64,000 nucleotides of DNA from the NCBI GenBank assembly GCA_024803745.1, contig JANJXV010000130.1, forward strand, positions 238,501 through 302,500, written 5' to 3'. The translations under genes were made by a program, and so were the position numbers. This document shows, piece by piece, positions 10,794 through 21,290 of this stretch (the stretch's first letter is position 1; the number at the start of each line of letters is the position of its first letter). The notes beneath the pieces were generated by a model, which did no database searches, was not told where the DNA came from, and saw only the letters and a list, made by a program, of their open reading frames with translations. This DNA comes from Megascapheus bottae (taxonomy: Eukaryota; Chordata; Mammalia; Rodentia; Geomyidae).

Positions 10794-11757
10794 TAACCTC
10801 AAGGTGACAGGTTCTTGTTGATACTGGCTTGGTGTCTTCAAAAATCCATTTCTAATCTACTCTGAACAAAAAAAAACAAAAACATTTTTGTCAAGAATCC
10901 TTCCCTCAGATGAAGCAAACAGATCCTCTTCACAAAGAGAAATTAATAGGAGAATGACCCAAAAGAATACACTAGGATTAGGCTTGCTTTTTATATTTTA
11001 TTTTCTCCCCTCATCATCAAACAATGCAGACCAAAAGTGGGGCCTGTCAACCAATGCTTATTATCAAGGGTGCAATTCTCTTGAAAAATCTCAGAGGCTG
11101 AACACCCTGATTCAAATTGCTAGGTAACAACTAAGATTGTCAATGGAAATAAAAGCCTGGAAGAAAATTGAAAAGCAGAGATGAAAGGTGAGTGACCTCA
11201 GGGATGGCTGAGTTCTTAAAAAGAAAGAGACAACAAAGATGATAGTACAAATGGATAATATTAAATGAGATTTTGTTGTTGTTTTAAGTCTGGAGAGAGA
11301 GCCTCCCAAACAGAACCCTTTTCCAAATACACATTGGCAGGTTTGTGATGCATATTTGCAGGGAAAAAGAGGCCAGTTCCAAGGTTTGGGATATAGGCAG
11401 GTAGGTAGGCAGGTAGGTAGGCCATAACTATATTTCTAAGGCAAATATAGAATGTTGAACACTCACTAAGCAACAGATGAGACATAAGAAATTATTGTCA
11501 AATGTCGATGTGGCCTTTAAATGTCTTTATCTGTTATTGATGCATACTAATGTACTTGTGAGTAAAATGCTAGAATATCTTATTTGCTTTAAATTATTAT
11601 AGAAATAAAAGCTTGGGAGAAGATCTGGACCCAGACCTGTAAATGTTAATGACTGTGGAAGCCACGGGATTAGTGCCTGGAAGTTTATTATATAATTGTC
11701 CTACTTTTTGTACACGTTGGAAATTTTCCTATGAAATACTTTAAAAATTAAAAAGCA
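10792..11757. other. Unannotated unique sequence with a tetranucleotide run
   Basis: No gene seen. A short (GGCA/GGTA)n run lies at about 11395-11421. The 3' part (11500-11757) is AT-rich without a recognised element. Confidence 0.4.
11395..11421. repeat. Short (GGTA/GGCA)n run
   Basis: Alternating GGCAGGTAGGTA units over about 27 bases. Confidence 0.85.
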
Positions 11758-11954
11758 GGGCCGGGAGTTTGGCCTAGTGGTTAAAGTGCTTGCCTAGCAT
11801 GCATGAAGACCCGGGTTCGATTCCTCAGTACCACATACATAGAAAAAAGCCGGAAATGGTGCTGAGGCTCAAGTGGTAGAGCTCTAGCCTTGAGAAAATC
11901 CAAGGACAGTGCTCAGGCCCTGAGCTCAAACCCAGGGCTGGCAAAAAAAAAAAA
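11758..11954 (+). mobile_element. Type A SINE, near-consensus copy
   Basis: One of the best preserved copies. The A box-like TTGGCCTAGTGG and B box GGTTCGATTCC are intact, the linker CATACATAGAAAAAAGCC and second half are complete, and it ends in CAGGGCTGGC plus an A tail of about 13. A type B SINE starts right behind the tail. Confidence 0.92.
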
Positions 11955-12190
11955 GCCAGGTACCAGTGGTTCATATCTGTCATCCTAGCTACTCAGGAAG
12001 ATAAAATCTGAGGATCACAGTTCAAAGCCAGCCCAGACAGAAATGGCCCAGACAGAAACGTCCTCAAGACTCTCATCTTCAATTAATTACAGAAAAAGCC
12101 ACAAGTGGTGCTGTAGCTCAAGTGGTAGAGTGCCAGCCTTGAATGAAAGGAGCTAAGGGACAACACCTAGGTCCAGGACTAGCAAAGTAG
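11955..12190 (+). mobile_element. Type B SINE with a small internal duplication
   Basis: The B1-like half is followed by a repeated phrase (CCCAGACAGAAATGG, then CCCAGACAGAAACG), the linker and the tRNA-like half. It abuts the A tail of the type A copy upstream. Confidence 0.85.
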
Positions 12191-12865
12191 CTATTCAGAG
12201 GCAGAATGAATGAACTCCCACTGAGCTGTGTCCTGTGTTGGGTCTGATGCTAGGATGAGACATACAAAGATACACAATGCATTCATGTCCACTCGATCGT
12301 ATTACATGTGTTTCAGTTCATAAGTCTGAGAGGCCTCTTAGGAGATTCCCATGTTGGGGACCATCCGTGACAGAACCTGCAGGGAGGACTTCTGCAAATT
12401 GTTCATTCTGTCATCTCGTTTAACCACTGTCCTGCCCATCATCCAAGAATCTGAGCCGTTTCTCCTACCATCCTGGGACACCTAGTCTGAAATCCCAAAG
12501 GAAGACAAGGCCCTGGAGCTCAACCATGGGCCCCAATCCAGCACCCCACTCCCCACCCCCAGGCCAGGCATCACCACTTCCCAGCCCATCGCCTACAGGA
12601 GGAGCAGTTCCTTCAAAGGACATCTGGAGGTCATGTGGCTGCAGTGCCCACTGCGGCTATTGAATTCTGAAGTGGAATGAAAAAGCCATCAACATTGCTT
12701 CTCGGTTCATCAGACTGGAAAGCGACGCCCTGCCATTAGAGACTAAAGTCAAAGACTCACGAGGCGCTGAGTTACGCAGTGTGCACGACCATACATACTT
12801 GGCAATCTCTCATTTAGGGCTCACTGAAACAGCATTAACTTTCATTTTTCAGGTTATAAGGGGGG
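12191..12865. other. Unannotated unique sequence
   Basis: No gene or clear repeat. The part at about 12230-12300 (GTCTGATGCTAGGATGAGAC) may be an ancient repeat relic but is too decayed to name. Confidence 0.4.
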
Positions 12866-12961
12866 GTAGGGAGAGAGAGGGAGAGGGAGAGAGAGAGAGA
12901 GAGAGAGAAAGACAGACAGAGACAGAGACAGACAGACAGAGAGAGAGAGAGAGAGACAGAG
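12866..12961 (+). repeat. (GA)n / (GACA)n purine-rich microsatellite
   Basis: GGGAGAGA units pass into GACAGACAGA and back into GAGAGA. The 71-codon frame over it is repeat-derived. Confidence 0.93.
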
Positions 12962-13566
12962 GAGATGTAACTTACCCAAGATCAAACACCATTTAGGATT
13001 TTTTTATTCATTAATTGAGTTTAAAACAATGTAGGAGTTACACAAAGCACACACCTGCCGGCTAGTTGAAACTGCTGACTACTAGTGTGAGGCCTTTCTT
13101 CTATGCCATGCTAGTGCACCAGTTGCCTCAGATTAAAGCCTTTCTCTCAGATCACTACAATTGCACGTTCTAGAGCCTTGGGCTCTAGAACAAGGAACCC
13201 AGGCATCTCGGTTCTGTCTTTCATACGGTGTGGAGTAGCCAACTTAATGGTGGAAACGTACATTCCTTGGGCAAGTACTGTATGCATCAATGCACACACT
13301 CATGTCATGTATGTAAGTGTAGACAGAGATGGATGAATAGATCATGACAGGTGCATGGATGGTGTATGCGCTGTGTATGTTTGTACCTAGCTATTTGTAA
13401 ATACATGTAACAAGTTGAGAAAAGCATCACCAAGCCAATACAGCTTTTTTTCTACCTTAGGAAGGGGAAAAAAAAGTCAAACACTACCAGAAGTTAGAAG
13501 ACATATACTAATGTTTCTTTTAAATAAGCTTCCAAAAATACAAACAAAACAGATGGCATAATTTAA
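12962..13566. other. Unannotated unique sequence
   Basis: No recognised repeat or gene. Confidence 0.4.
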
Positions 13567-13601
13567 ATATGTATGTATATATATATATATATATATATAT
13601 C
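13567..13601. repeat. (TA)n microsatellite
   Basis: A run of about 15 TA units, led in by GTATGTATG. Confidence 0.95.
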
Positions 13602-13624
13602 ATGTGTAACATCCGTGTACCAAT

Positions 13625-13800
13625 AGCAGTTAATAATCATTAAGCACAAATTCTGTACCCAGGGATTCTTCTCCATGTTTAATTAAGTTTAATTCTCTGC
13701 TCGCTACACCCCTGCAGGCACATTCTCCTAACACCACCTTTGAACAGCAGACAGGAAAGGGGCATAGTTTTTAGGCAGCTGCCCTCATCTCACAAAGCAC
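13625..13800 (-). mobile_element. Probable MIR relic
   Basis: The order of TTAAGCACAAATTCTGTAC, TCCATGTTTAATTAAG, a CACCCCTGCAGG segment and AACAGCAGACAGGAAAGG follows the complement of a MIR. Strongly decayed. Confidence 0.45.
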
Positions 13801-14345
13801 AAATAAATGTCCCACCACCTCTGACCCCCACTCCTCTTCCCCAAACAAGCACTGAGGCCATTTTCTTTTCTGTTTTCTAACAGCATTCTGTGCATAACCA
13901 AGCGTGGTTTTAAATGAGAAAAAAATTATATAGAAAGGTATACAGCATAATAAACCCAACACCTACATATCCACCCTCTGCAATTAAAAGTTAATGTTTA
14001 TTTACATCCGTTAGGGTGTATTTAACATCTAGAATAACACTCAGTAACACTGGAATTTTCCTCGTTGCCTCTCCCAAGTTCACTCAGGCTTTATAGACAG
14101 CTTGCTCTTTATCAGCTGAGCAATCTTCTTATTCATGTGTTTGCTGGAGAGATTACTAAAGCCATGTGTAAATCCCATAAACAACATGCAACAACATATA
14201 GAACTGTGGTATAGTTTCATCTATTCCCTGCAGCATTTGTTTATCCTTGACATTATTTTCAAAGACCCATTTGGGCTGGCACATACCCATTCATCCATTA
14301 TCATAGCTCTATGACACAGAATCATGTTCATGTAAATTTTTGTCA
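13801..14345. other. Unannotated AT-rich sequence, possible old L1 debris
   Basis: Phrases near 13930-13980 (AGGTATACAGCATAATAAACCC, CCAACACCTACATATCCACC in two parts) and 14270-14330 weakly resemble old L1 non-coding sequence. No confident assignment. Confidence 0.3.
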
Positions 14346-14900
14346 ATATAAACTCATTTATTGGTCAGAGTATGGATTAATATATACTAGTATGTAATGT
14401 ATTGATATATAATGTACTAATATATAGCTAGCATGTTTAATATATTTGTAATATACACTCTTATTATAGTATATTATATTATTAGAAAATATGTTTATAG
14501 ATTATATTTATTTTTTTTCCCAATCTTGGGGCTTAAACTCAGGGCCTGAGCACTGTCCTTGGGCTTTACTCAAGGCTAGTTTTCTACCACTTCCAGCTTT
14601 CCTGTGTATGTGATATGGAAGAATAGAGCCCAGGTCTTTGTGCATTCTAGGCAAGTACTTTACCACTGAGTCAAACTCCCAGCCCCTATATTTATAAATG
14701 TATTATATTATATACTTACAACACATTATAAAAACATTTAGAATATGGTATAATTATATTATTAAATATAATATATAGTAGTATAGTATATATAGTATAT
14801 AAATAGTATAGTGTATATTACTGGATTGTATATGCTGTAATATATACACTAAATATATTATATATAAATGCATGTACTGTGTATAGATTATACTTCTGTA
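14346..14900. repeat. AT-rich low-complexity block split by a SINE
   Basis: Both sides of the SINE at 14510-14686 consist of overlapping TATA, ATATTA and TAGTATA motifs with little G or C (about 14380-14509 and 14690-14890). It has many small inverted repeats. Confidence 0.85.
14510..14686 (-). mobile_element. Type A SINE, minus strand
   Basis: T-run, then GGGGCTTAAACTCAGGGCC, TGTGTATGTGATATGG (complement of the linker) and the left half complement ending in GTCAAACTCCCAGCCCC. It is inserted in the AT-rich block. The second half is slightly shortened. Confidence 0.88.
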
Positions 14901-16259
14901 GACAGATTTATAGATTTCTATCTGTAGATTAGTAAATACATTAATTGATTAACATATTAATACATAAATCTAGACCCTAATAGATTAATTTGGTTGATTA
15001 CTACATTTTAAAATTGAAGTTCATATAACATAAAATATACCATTACATCAACTTTGTAGGATATGTTTTTCAAAAGAACTAATTTCAAAGTAAATTGAGG
15101 ATTCCCTAACTTAAATATGCCAAAACCAGTAAGGGAGACAGCACTCTCCAGACATGCCTGTCCTTTCAAGTTATATTTCCCAAACCACCTAAACTCAAAC
15201 GGCTCACAGCCACCTCCATTCAGTTTAGGCTTCATTCTTCTGGAGTTGCTAACTGCCCATCTACATTAGCAAACTCAAAGTGGATCCAGCAATCTAGATT
15301 GGCTTCTCTGGACAAAGAGCAATCTATCTTCATTTGTCCTTGAACAAAATGCCATACGGTGAAAAGTAACAAACATCTCTCTCTTACATTCAGAGGAGCT
15401 GAAAGTCTGGCACCCAGGTTATCCAGCTTGGCTGCCCTCTGGTGAGAGCTCTTTCTGTATGGAGTCCTTGGTGCTTTCTCGTTATCTCTTTCTTCACAGG
15501 TAGAGGAAAGGGGAAGTCTAATCTCCCTTTCTCTTTTTACAGGTCACTGATCTGTCAGGAGGGTCCCCACCCTTGTAATTTCATTATCCTGTCATGACTC
15601 CAGCAAAGTCTGATCTCTCAACACCACCACACAGTGGGTTAGTGTTTCGATATATTAATAGGTGGTGCAGGGGAGGGAAAGCATTGGGTCTCCCCGAGGC
15701 CGAGCCGAGCCTGGGTGTAAATACACGGCCCATTTGTGCAGTGGGTGCAAAATACGGCGATGAGCTAAATGTCCCCACCCAGTGTCCAGATTCTGGCCCT
15801 GGTCTCAGGTGCGGGAACAGAGCAGTCAAGCCATGGCTGCCTGCCTCCTGCTCCAGAAGTGAGGCAAACATTTGCTGCTGGGATGGAAAGGCCTGCTTCT
15901 CTGTTTTGTCTGTGAAAACTGCCTCTCATAAATAAGAGATCAAACCAGGAACGCATATCAAAGCAGATGCAGCCAGAACCGGGCTAGCCAGGAAGGAAGA
16001 CAGAGAATTATAAAATGAGTCTACAGCCCTTGAGCTGAGCATGACAAGGAAGAAAGAAGCAAAATCACCCCAGAACCTGAGGAATGTGCTACCCAGAGAC
16101 TGTTCCACTACTAACAGGAATGGATCACCCAACTAATTCATCTGTCTAACCACCCAACGTGGAAAACTGCACCTCTTAGGACACAGAGACCCTGGGAATG
16201 GATCAGTTGTATAACCAAAACACCTGGCTACCTTCCCACTCAGCCATGTCAGCAATTTA
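14901..16259. other. Unannotated unique sequence
   Basis: About 1.36 kb. 15000-15050 weakly recalls old L1 sequence. The GC-rich part 15560-15960 carries overlapping frames on both strands (113 codons at 15594-15935 plus, 95 codons at 15584-15871 minus) with no recognisable domain or splice support; I do not call a gene. Confidence 0.4.
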
Positions 16260-16395
16260 AGTGTTCAGATCAGTAGAGACCGGAGTTGGAATCCCATTTC
16301 CATCATTTACACATTAAAATCACTTCTGGGTTAGGAACTTGAGCCCCACCAATCTACTTTCCAGACCTGTAAAACTGGGATAACGGATTGGGTGC
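16260..16395 (+). mobile_element. Probable MIR relic
   Basis: GAGTTGGAATCCCATTTCC, AACTTGAGCCCCACC and CCAGACCTGTAAAACTGGG follow the plus-strand MIR layout (specific-side text, core, 'CTGTAAAATGGG' type end). Confidence 0.6.
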
Positions 16396-16612
16396 TGATG
16401 GGCTCGTGCCAGTCCTCCTAGCTACTCAGGAGGCTGAGATCTGAGGATCACAGTTCAAAGCCAGCCCAGAAAGGAATATCCTTGAGATTCACCAATTAAC
16501 TACTGCCCCCTCTAAAAGACCAAAAGGAGCGCTGTGGCTCAGTTGACATTGATGCTAGCCTTGAACAAAAAAAGCTCAGGGACAGCACCCAGGCCCTGAG
16601 CTCGAGTGGTGG
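16396..16612 (+). mobile_element. Type B SINE
   Basis: The B1-like half (GTCCTCCTAGCTACTCAGG, GGCTGAGATCTGAGGATCAC), a shortened linker and the tRNA-like half (GCTGTGGCTCAGTTGACAT) ending in CAGGCCCTGAGCTCGAG. Lacks a clear A tail. Confidence 0.82.
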
Positions 16613-17035
16613 CATGCACTCACAGGCATACCGGTTTCCTCTGAGTCACGAGACACCTGAGTAGTGAGGTTGACCACACTTGAGGGCCCATGGCTTCAGA
16701 GATACCTGCCAACATTTCCTATCCCAGGCCTCACAGAGCTGCAGTGAGAGGAAAAGCTACATGCTGGGAAATGACCCCCTGGCCTACAGGATATGGTGGG
16801 CTCCCTTGGCTTTGCCCTAAGACAGAAAAGGCTCACAAGGCCTTCTTCACCCAAAGCCCTCAGGTCCCATCTGGATCTTAGGAGAACTGATAGAAATCCT
16901 GAGCATTCATTCCTGTGGAAGAGCTCTTTCTCTCCTGCATCTAAGCGCAAGACAGCTCTAAGCTGACCTTGGAGTCCCTGGAGTCTAGGACAGCTTCAAA
17001 ACAGTACATAGAAGAAAGCATGCCCGTTAGGGACC
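16613..17035. other. Unannotated unique sequence
   Basis: No repeat or gene recognised. Frames at 16690-16881 (+) and 16696-16950 (-) oppose each other and have no domain. Confidence 0.4.
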
Positions 17036-17165
17036 CGCCATTCTGGGTTGGAAAACTGGCTCCATCAGTTGGCCACTTGTTCATGTTACTGAACCCCCAG
17101 ATTCTCATCAGTAATGAAAATGATGATCCATTGTTTTAAAGCAGACTGTCTGAAACATCTAAGTG
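17036..17165 (+). mobile_element. Probable MIR relic
   Basis: CATTCTGGGTTGGAAAACTGG, CCACTTGTTCATGTTACTGAA and CAGATTCTCATCAGTAATGAA keep the order of plus-strand MIR (two short spacings altered). Confidence 0.5.
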
Positions 17166-17335
17166 AGAAATGGGAAAAGTGAATTTCCTGCACTCAACTG
17201 GGGAGAATGCTATGCATGATGAACCTACCAACAGTCGTTGTGATAAAACTGTGGATGAACATTTGCTAACTGTGTTGACTGCTGTTGGCGTCCCCTGCAC
17301 CCCTGACTATCAACCCATTTTATCTTCTAAAGAAC

Positions 17336-17551
17336 CCTGAGAGAAACCGATAGCTCTCATCCCAGCCACTCAGGAGGCTGGGGTCTGAGGATCATGGTTC
17401 AAAGCCAGCCCAGGTAGGAAAGTCTGTGAGACTCTTATCTCCAATTAGCCATAATAAGAAAAAAAAGCCAGAAGAGGAGATGTGGCTCAAGTGCTAGCCT
17501 TGAATAAAAAAGCTCAAGGACAGCACCCAAACCGTGAGTTCAAGCCCAGGA
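17336..17551 (+). mobile_element. Type B SINE leading into a purine tract
   Basis: The B1-like half (CCAGCCACTCAGGAGGCTG), the linker GACTCTTATCTCCAATTAG and the tRNA-like half ending in GAGTTCAAGCCCAGGAC. In place of a plain A tail it has a short (CA)n and then a 215-bp polypurine tract. Confidence 0.85.
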
Positions 17552-17785
17552 CACACACACACACAGAGGAGGGGGGAAGAGGGAGGAGAAGGGGGAGGGA
17601 GGGGGAGGGAGGGAGAAGGAGGGAGAGGGAGGGAGAGGGAGGGAGAGGGAGGGGGGAGGGGGGAGGGAGAGGGAGGGGGAGGGGGGAGGGAGAGAGGGAG
17701 AGAGGGAGAGAGGGAGAGAGGGAGAGAGGGAGAGAGGGAGAGAGGGAGAGAGGAAGAGGGAGAGGGAGAGAGGGAGAGAGAGAAG
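17552..17785 (+). repeat. Polypurine tract (GGGAGA/GGGAGG)n at a SINE 3' end
   Basis: A short CA run, then a near-pure purine stretch of GGGAGG and GAGAGAGG units. The frames of 94-109 codons here are repeat-derived on both strands. Confidence 0.95.
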
Positions 17786-17798
17786 CACAGCAGAGGCA

Positions 17799-18210
17799 GT
17801 GTGATGGTTAGTCTTGAATGGCATCCTGATTGGCTTGGGGGAAACCTGGGAAGTTAGGAAAGGCCACCTTGGGGTGTGTCTGAGTCCTTTCCTGAGAGCA
17901 ATAACTGAAGGGAAGACCCAATGAAGGGGTAGAAATCTCTCTGAAAGTGAGCAGAATCCTCCCAGGGCCTAATCAGGGTAAGAGGAAAAAGGGAAAGGAA
18001 GCCACCTCAAGCAAACTTTCTCCTTCTCCCTCCCTTCTCTTCCTCATCCTCTCAATCCCTCCCCTCTCCTCTTTGGCCACCAGGACATAACTTGCTTTGA
18101 TCTTTCCTGCACCATTCCTACCAGAATGACCTTAAGCACAGAGCAAATGCCTTTTCTCTTAGGTTGTTTTCTCTGTTGTTTGTCCCAGCAATGAGAACTT
18201 AATCAACAGG
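17799..18210 (+). mobile_element. Solo LTR-like element, ERVL/MaLR type
   Basis: It begins TGTGATGGTTAGTCTTGAAT and has GGGGTGTGTCTGAGTCC near the start, a pyrimidine-rich middle and an end resembling CTTAGGTTGTTTTCTCTGTTG, then CAGCAATGAGAACTTAAT, closing in CA. This is the layout I recall for MLT2/MaLR-type LTRs. No internal retroviral genes are present. Boundaries and subfamily are approximate. Confidence 0.6.
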
Positions 18211-18335
18211 GAACATGCTTGGGTATCTCTGCTTTGTAGGAAACTGAGGCACAGGGAAGCGGCAAGCCTGTGGTCAAGGGCAAGGGCAAGGTCACAAGAT
18301 GATAGGAGCCCGCATCAGAATTCAAGAAAGCCATC
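18211..18335 (-). mobile_element. Probable MIR relic
   Basis: GGAAACTGAGGCACAGGGAAG, CAAGGTCACAAGATGATAGG and CAGAATTCAAG match the MIR complement ('GGAAACTGAGGC..AGAG' then 'AAGGTCACA'). Confidence 0.65.
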
Positions 18336-18985
18336 TAGCCTGGAGCCAGGCTTCTTAGTCCCTCTGTTGTTCTTCTTTCACCTGCTCTTCAGCCAGAGGT
18401 GGCCTTAGACATGGCAAAGCCCCACATTAACTCGGGCACGCTGCCACTTTTGTCTTTGCATCACTTGGTTCAAATATTCTGCCCCTGGCAGAACATTTCC
18501 CTACCTCACAGGCATCTTGGCAACAATTATAAACTTCTTATTAAATTCTTATTAACTCATTAGAGAATTTAAAAAAAAAGCACTGCTCAAATTAACCACA
18601 TCAACCATTAGTCTTCTCTCAGTTTGTGAATCCCATTTGCTCTCAGGAATAACAAGGAATGAGATCAGATGATAAATGATAGTATTTATGGGCTGTTTGG
18701 GTTGCAATTTCTCCCAGTGTGAGGGTTTAAAATCATTGGTCCTGAGCTGATCAGATTAAATCATGTTAGGTATGGCTCAAGCCTTCACATGGCTTCTTCT
18801 GAGCATTATTTGTTCTAAGTAAATATTATTTGATAATATGCAGATTCCCAATCCTACAAATAAATTTCCCCAAAGCAGTGTCTTCCATACTTACCGTGAC
18901 TCTTGGGTTGCAAGAAACATAACTAGAACTGATTTGAACCAAAAGTAAGGAAGGGAAAGACTGATCGTGCTGTGTAAGAGCAGGA
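18336..18985. other. Repeat-free stretch, possible regulatory DNA
   Basis: From about 18500 to 18900 I see no transposon signature. It is AT-rich with ordered motifs such as GATGATAAATGATAG and TGATCAGATTAAATCATG (the latter partly palindromic). Function is unknown. Confidence 0.35.
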
Positions 18986-19205
18986 AGATGGCTGGGGGCT
19001 CAGATATGTAATCTGAGCTACAGAGAGGCTGAGACCTGAGGATCTTGGTTTGAAGCCAGCCCAAGCAGGAAAAGTCTATGAGACTCATGTCCAATTAACT
19101 ATTCAAAAAGCCACAAGTGGAGCTGTGATTTAAGTGGTAGAATGCCAGCCCTGAGTGAAAAATCTCAGGGACAGTGCCCAGGCCTTGAGTTCAAGCCCTT
19201 GTGCC
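18986..19205 (+). mobile_element. Type B SINE leading into a purine tract
   Basis: A diverged B1-like half (GGCTCAGATATGTAATCTGAG), linker CTCATGTCCAATTAACTA, then the tRNA-like half ending in GAGTTCAAGCCCTTGTGCC. The tail continues as a purine microsatellite. Confidence 0.85.
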
Positions 19206-19378
19206 AGCACAGAAGAAAGACAGAAAGAGAGAGGAGAAAGGTGGAAGGGAAGGAAGAGAGGGAGAGGGAGGAAGGGAAGAGAAAACAAAGTGAGGCAAAG
19301 AGAGGGAGAAAGAAATCAAGAGAAAAATAGAGGAAGAGAGAGAAATAAAAGGAGACAGAGAGAAAGGCAACAGACAAG
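19206..19378 (+). repeat. Polypurine (GAAA/GAGA/GGAA)n tract at a SINE 3' end
   Basis: Imperfect AGAAAGA, GGAAGAGA and GAGAGG units. Repeat-derived frames of up to 103 codons on both strands are not genes. Confidence 0.93.
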
Positions 19379-19459
19379 AAAATGGCTTAGTAGTTTCTTT
19401 AAAAGCATACATTTGCCATGTAACCAGCTTTCCCATGCCCTTGTACTTTTAAGAAAAAG

Positions 19460-19970
19460 ACTATGAAAGTCTATGTCCACAAAAAGATATATAGCCAAAT
19501 GTACAAGACACTATTTCTCATCATTTTCAGTCAGAAATTGAAAGTTGGGGGGGGAGAAACCACCCAACAACAGACAAATGGATCAATCATGAACTACTGG
19601 ACTATTGATGTGAGGATCAACAGAAACATATCTTCAAATTATTATGCTGAATTAAACAAGCCAGACCAAAACACAGAATACATATTGTAGAGTTCCCTGG
19701 ACACAAAATACTAGAAAATAAAAATTACTTGTGACGGAAACAGATCGGTGGTTGCCTGGGGTTTAGAGGGCAATGAAGAGAAAGGCCTCAAAGGGGCTCC
19801 AGGACACGCTGGGATGCTGTGGATCTATTCACGGTATTGGTGGTGACTCAAGGAACATCCTCTAATGACACACGTGAAAACGTACACAAGCTATTACATC
19901 AACCGCATCTCCTTAAAGCTGAAGAACGAAAGAAAATAGTGGGTCACACCACCAACAGCCTTCATTTCAA
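19460..19970 (+). mobile_element. Ancient L1 3'-end fragment
   Basis: AACAACAGACAAATGGATCAA, AATTATGCTGAATTAAACAAG, GGTGGTTGCCTGGGG and a TGGTGGTGACTCAAGG segment follow the order of the end of old L1 ORF2 and its 3' UTR. It is decayed and has no open frame. Confidence 0.65.
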
Positions 19971-20217
19971 ACAGCAGATAGGATACACAGAAAGACTGTA
20001 AACCCCACCCCGCTCATCTCTTTCTCAATTCTCCATGACGGCCTGGGCACCTCTGCAAGGTAACCTTGTCCCAACTACTGCACATGTGAGGACCTTGGGT
20101 GCTGGCAACACTAGGAGCTCAACAATCAAGAAGGCCCCCACTCTGCTTTGGTCTGTCTGCACAAGACCACAGATAGACTCTACATGCCTGTGTTTCCCTT
20201 CAGGCCACTACTTAGAA

Positions 20218-20615
20218 ATGGGAGGAGGGAGGAGGAAAGGGAGGAGGAGGGAGGAGGAAGAAGGAGGGAAGAGGAAGAAGGAGGAAGAAGGAGGGAGGAG
20301 GAAGAAGGAGGGAGGAGGAGGAAGGAGGGAGGGGGAGGGGAGGGAGGGGGAGAGGAGGAAAGAGGGAGGGGGAGGAAGGAGGGAGGGGGAGGAAAGAGGG
20401 AGGGGGAGGGGGGAGGAGGAGGGAGGGGAGGGGGAGGAAGGGGGAGGGGGAGGAGGAGGGAGGGGGAGGAGGAGGGAGGGGGAGGAGGAGGGAGGGGGAG
20501 GAGGAGGGGAGAGGAGGAGGAGGACAAGGACCACGACAACAACAACAACAAAGAAGGAAGGAGAGATAGGTAGAGGGAGAAGAAAGAGAAGGAAGATGAG
20601 AGGGATGGTGGGAGA
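20218..20615 (+). repeat. Long polypurine tract (GGGAGGAGGA)n
   Basis: About 400 bases, nearly all purine, of GGAGGA/GGGAGG/AAGGAGG units, ending with ACAACAACAACAAAG. It explains the 264-codon plus frame and the Pro/Ser-rich minus frames (up to 173 codons). It lies directly upstream of an L1 3' end and may be an expanded G-rich tract of that 3' UTR (inference). Confidence 0.96.
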
Positions 20616-20880
20616 GAAAGAATTGGCCCTATTTGAGATGTGTATTCACCCCTGTCGTTGGGAGGTAGGTCTAGTTCCAGAAGAAATAGATACCCAAACA
20701 CAGTCTCAAAAGGGATTCATCGTAAGCCAAAACTATATTGCAATTTTTTTTATCTCTTCTACTGAGAACGATGAAAGGACTGACGCTGATCAAGATGCAT
20801 GTGCTCATAAACTGACATGTGGAAGTTAAACTCCTTTGTACAACGAGTGAAAGATTATAATAAAGTTACAATAAAAATAT
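20616..20880 (+). mobile_element. L1 3'-UTR end
   Basis: CTGACGCTGATCAAGATGCAT, CATAAACTGACATGTGG and AACTCCTTTGTACAACGAG also occur, with small changes, at 60540-60610, identifying a shared L1 3' terminus. It ends in ATAATAAAGTTACAATAAAA. Confidence 0.7.
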
Positions 20881-21078
20881 GACGGCTACAAATATGTATT
20901 TAAATCACGCAATTTTGTTAGTGTAGGCAAATCAACTGTTGACTGAAATATTAGGTGGTAAATGGCTGACATTAAGTGTGAGCTCTGACACGGCCAATGC
21001 TACTAAACAGTAAATTCTATCTGACGCCGAGTGACTCCAGGTTGTGCCTTTTGCCTCAATCCAAGTGTTTTCTATGAG

Positions 21079-21290
21079 TTGGGCATGATCTTGCACACCT
21101 GTAAGCCCAGAACTTGAGAGGCTGAGGCAGAGAACCTCAAATTCACTGTCTCAAAAGACACAAAAGGACAGCAAGCAAACATTATTTTCTGTACCACACT
21201 CTGTTCTCAATTTCTCAAATTCTTGATCTAAATTTAAAACATTTGCCTAGGTCTTGAGTTGAGCTCTCAACACCAAAAAAAAATGAAAAC
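21079..21290 (+). mobile_element. Old B1-like SINE, diverged
   Basis: GGGCATGATCTTGCACACCTG, CCAGAACTTGAGAGGCTGAG and GGCAGAGAACCTCAAATTCAC are B1-like. A later GTCTTGAGTTGAGCTCTC segment and A run may be its ID-like end. Confidence 0.6.

Noticed and set aside
11758..11850. tRNA gene-like sequence with good A and B boxes
   Set aside because: It is the left half of a SINE repeated many times in the window, with no proper acceptor stem or terminator.
15584..15935. 113- and 95-codon frames on opposite strands
   Set aside because: They overlap, share no known domain and have no splice or promoter context; GC-rich chance frames.
20035..20829. 264-codon open frame on the plus strand, the longest in the window
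   Set aside because: Most of it is Gly/Arg/Glu runs from a polypurine tract; its end overlaps an L1 3' UTR. All six frames are open in such DNA.
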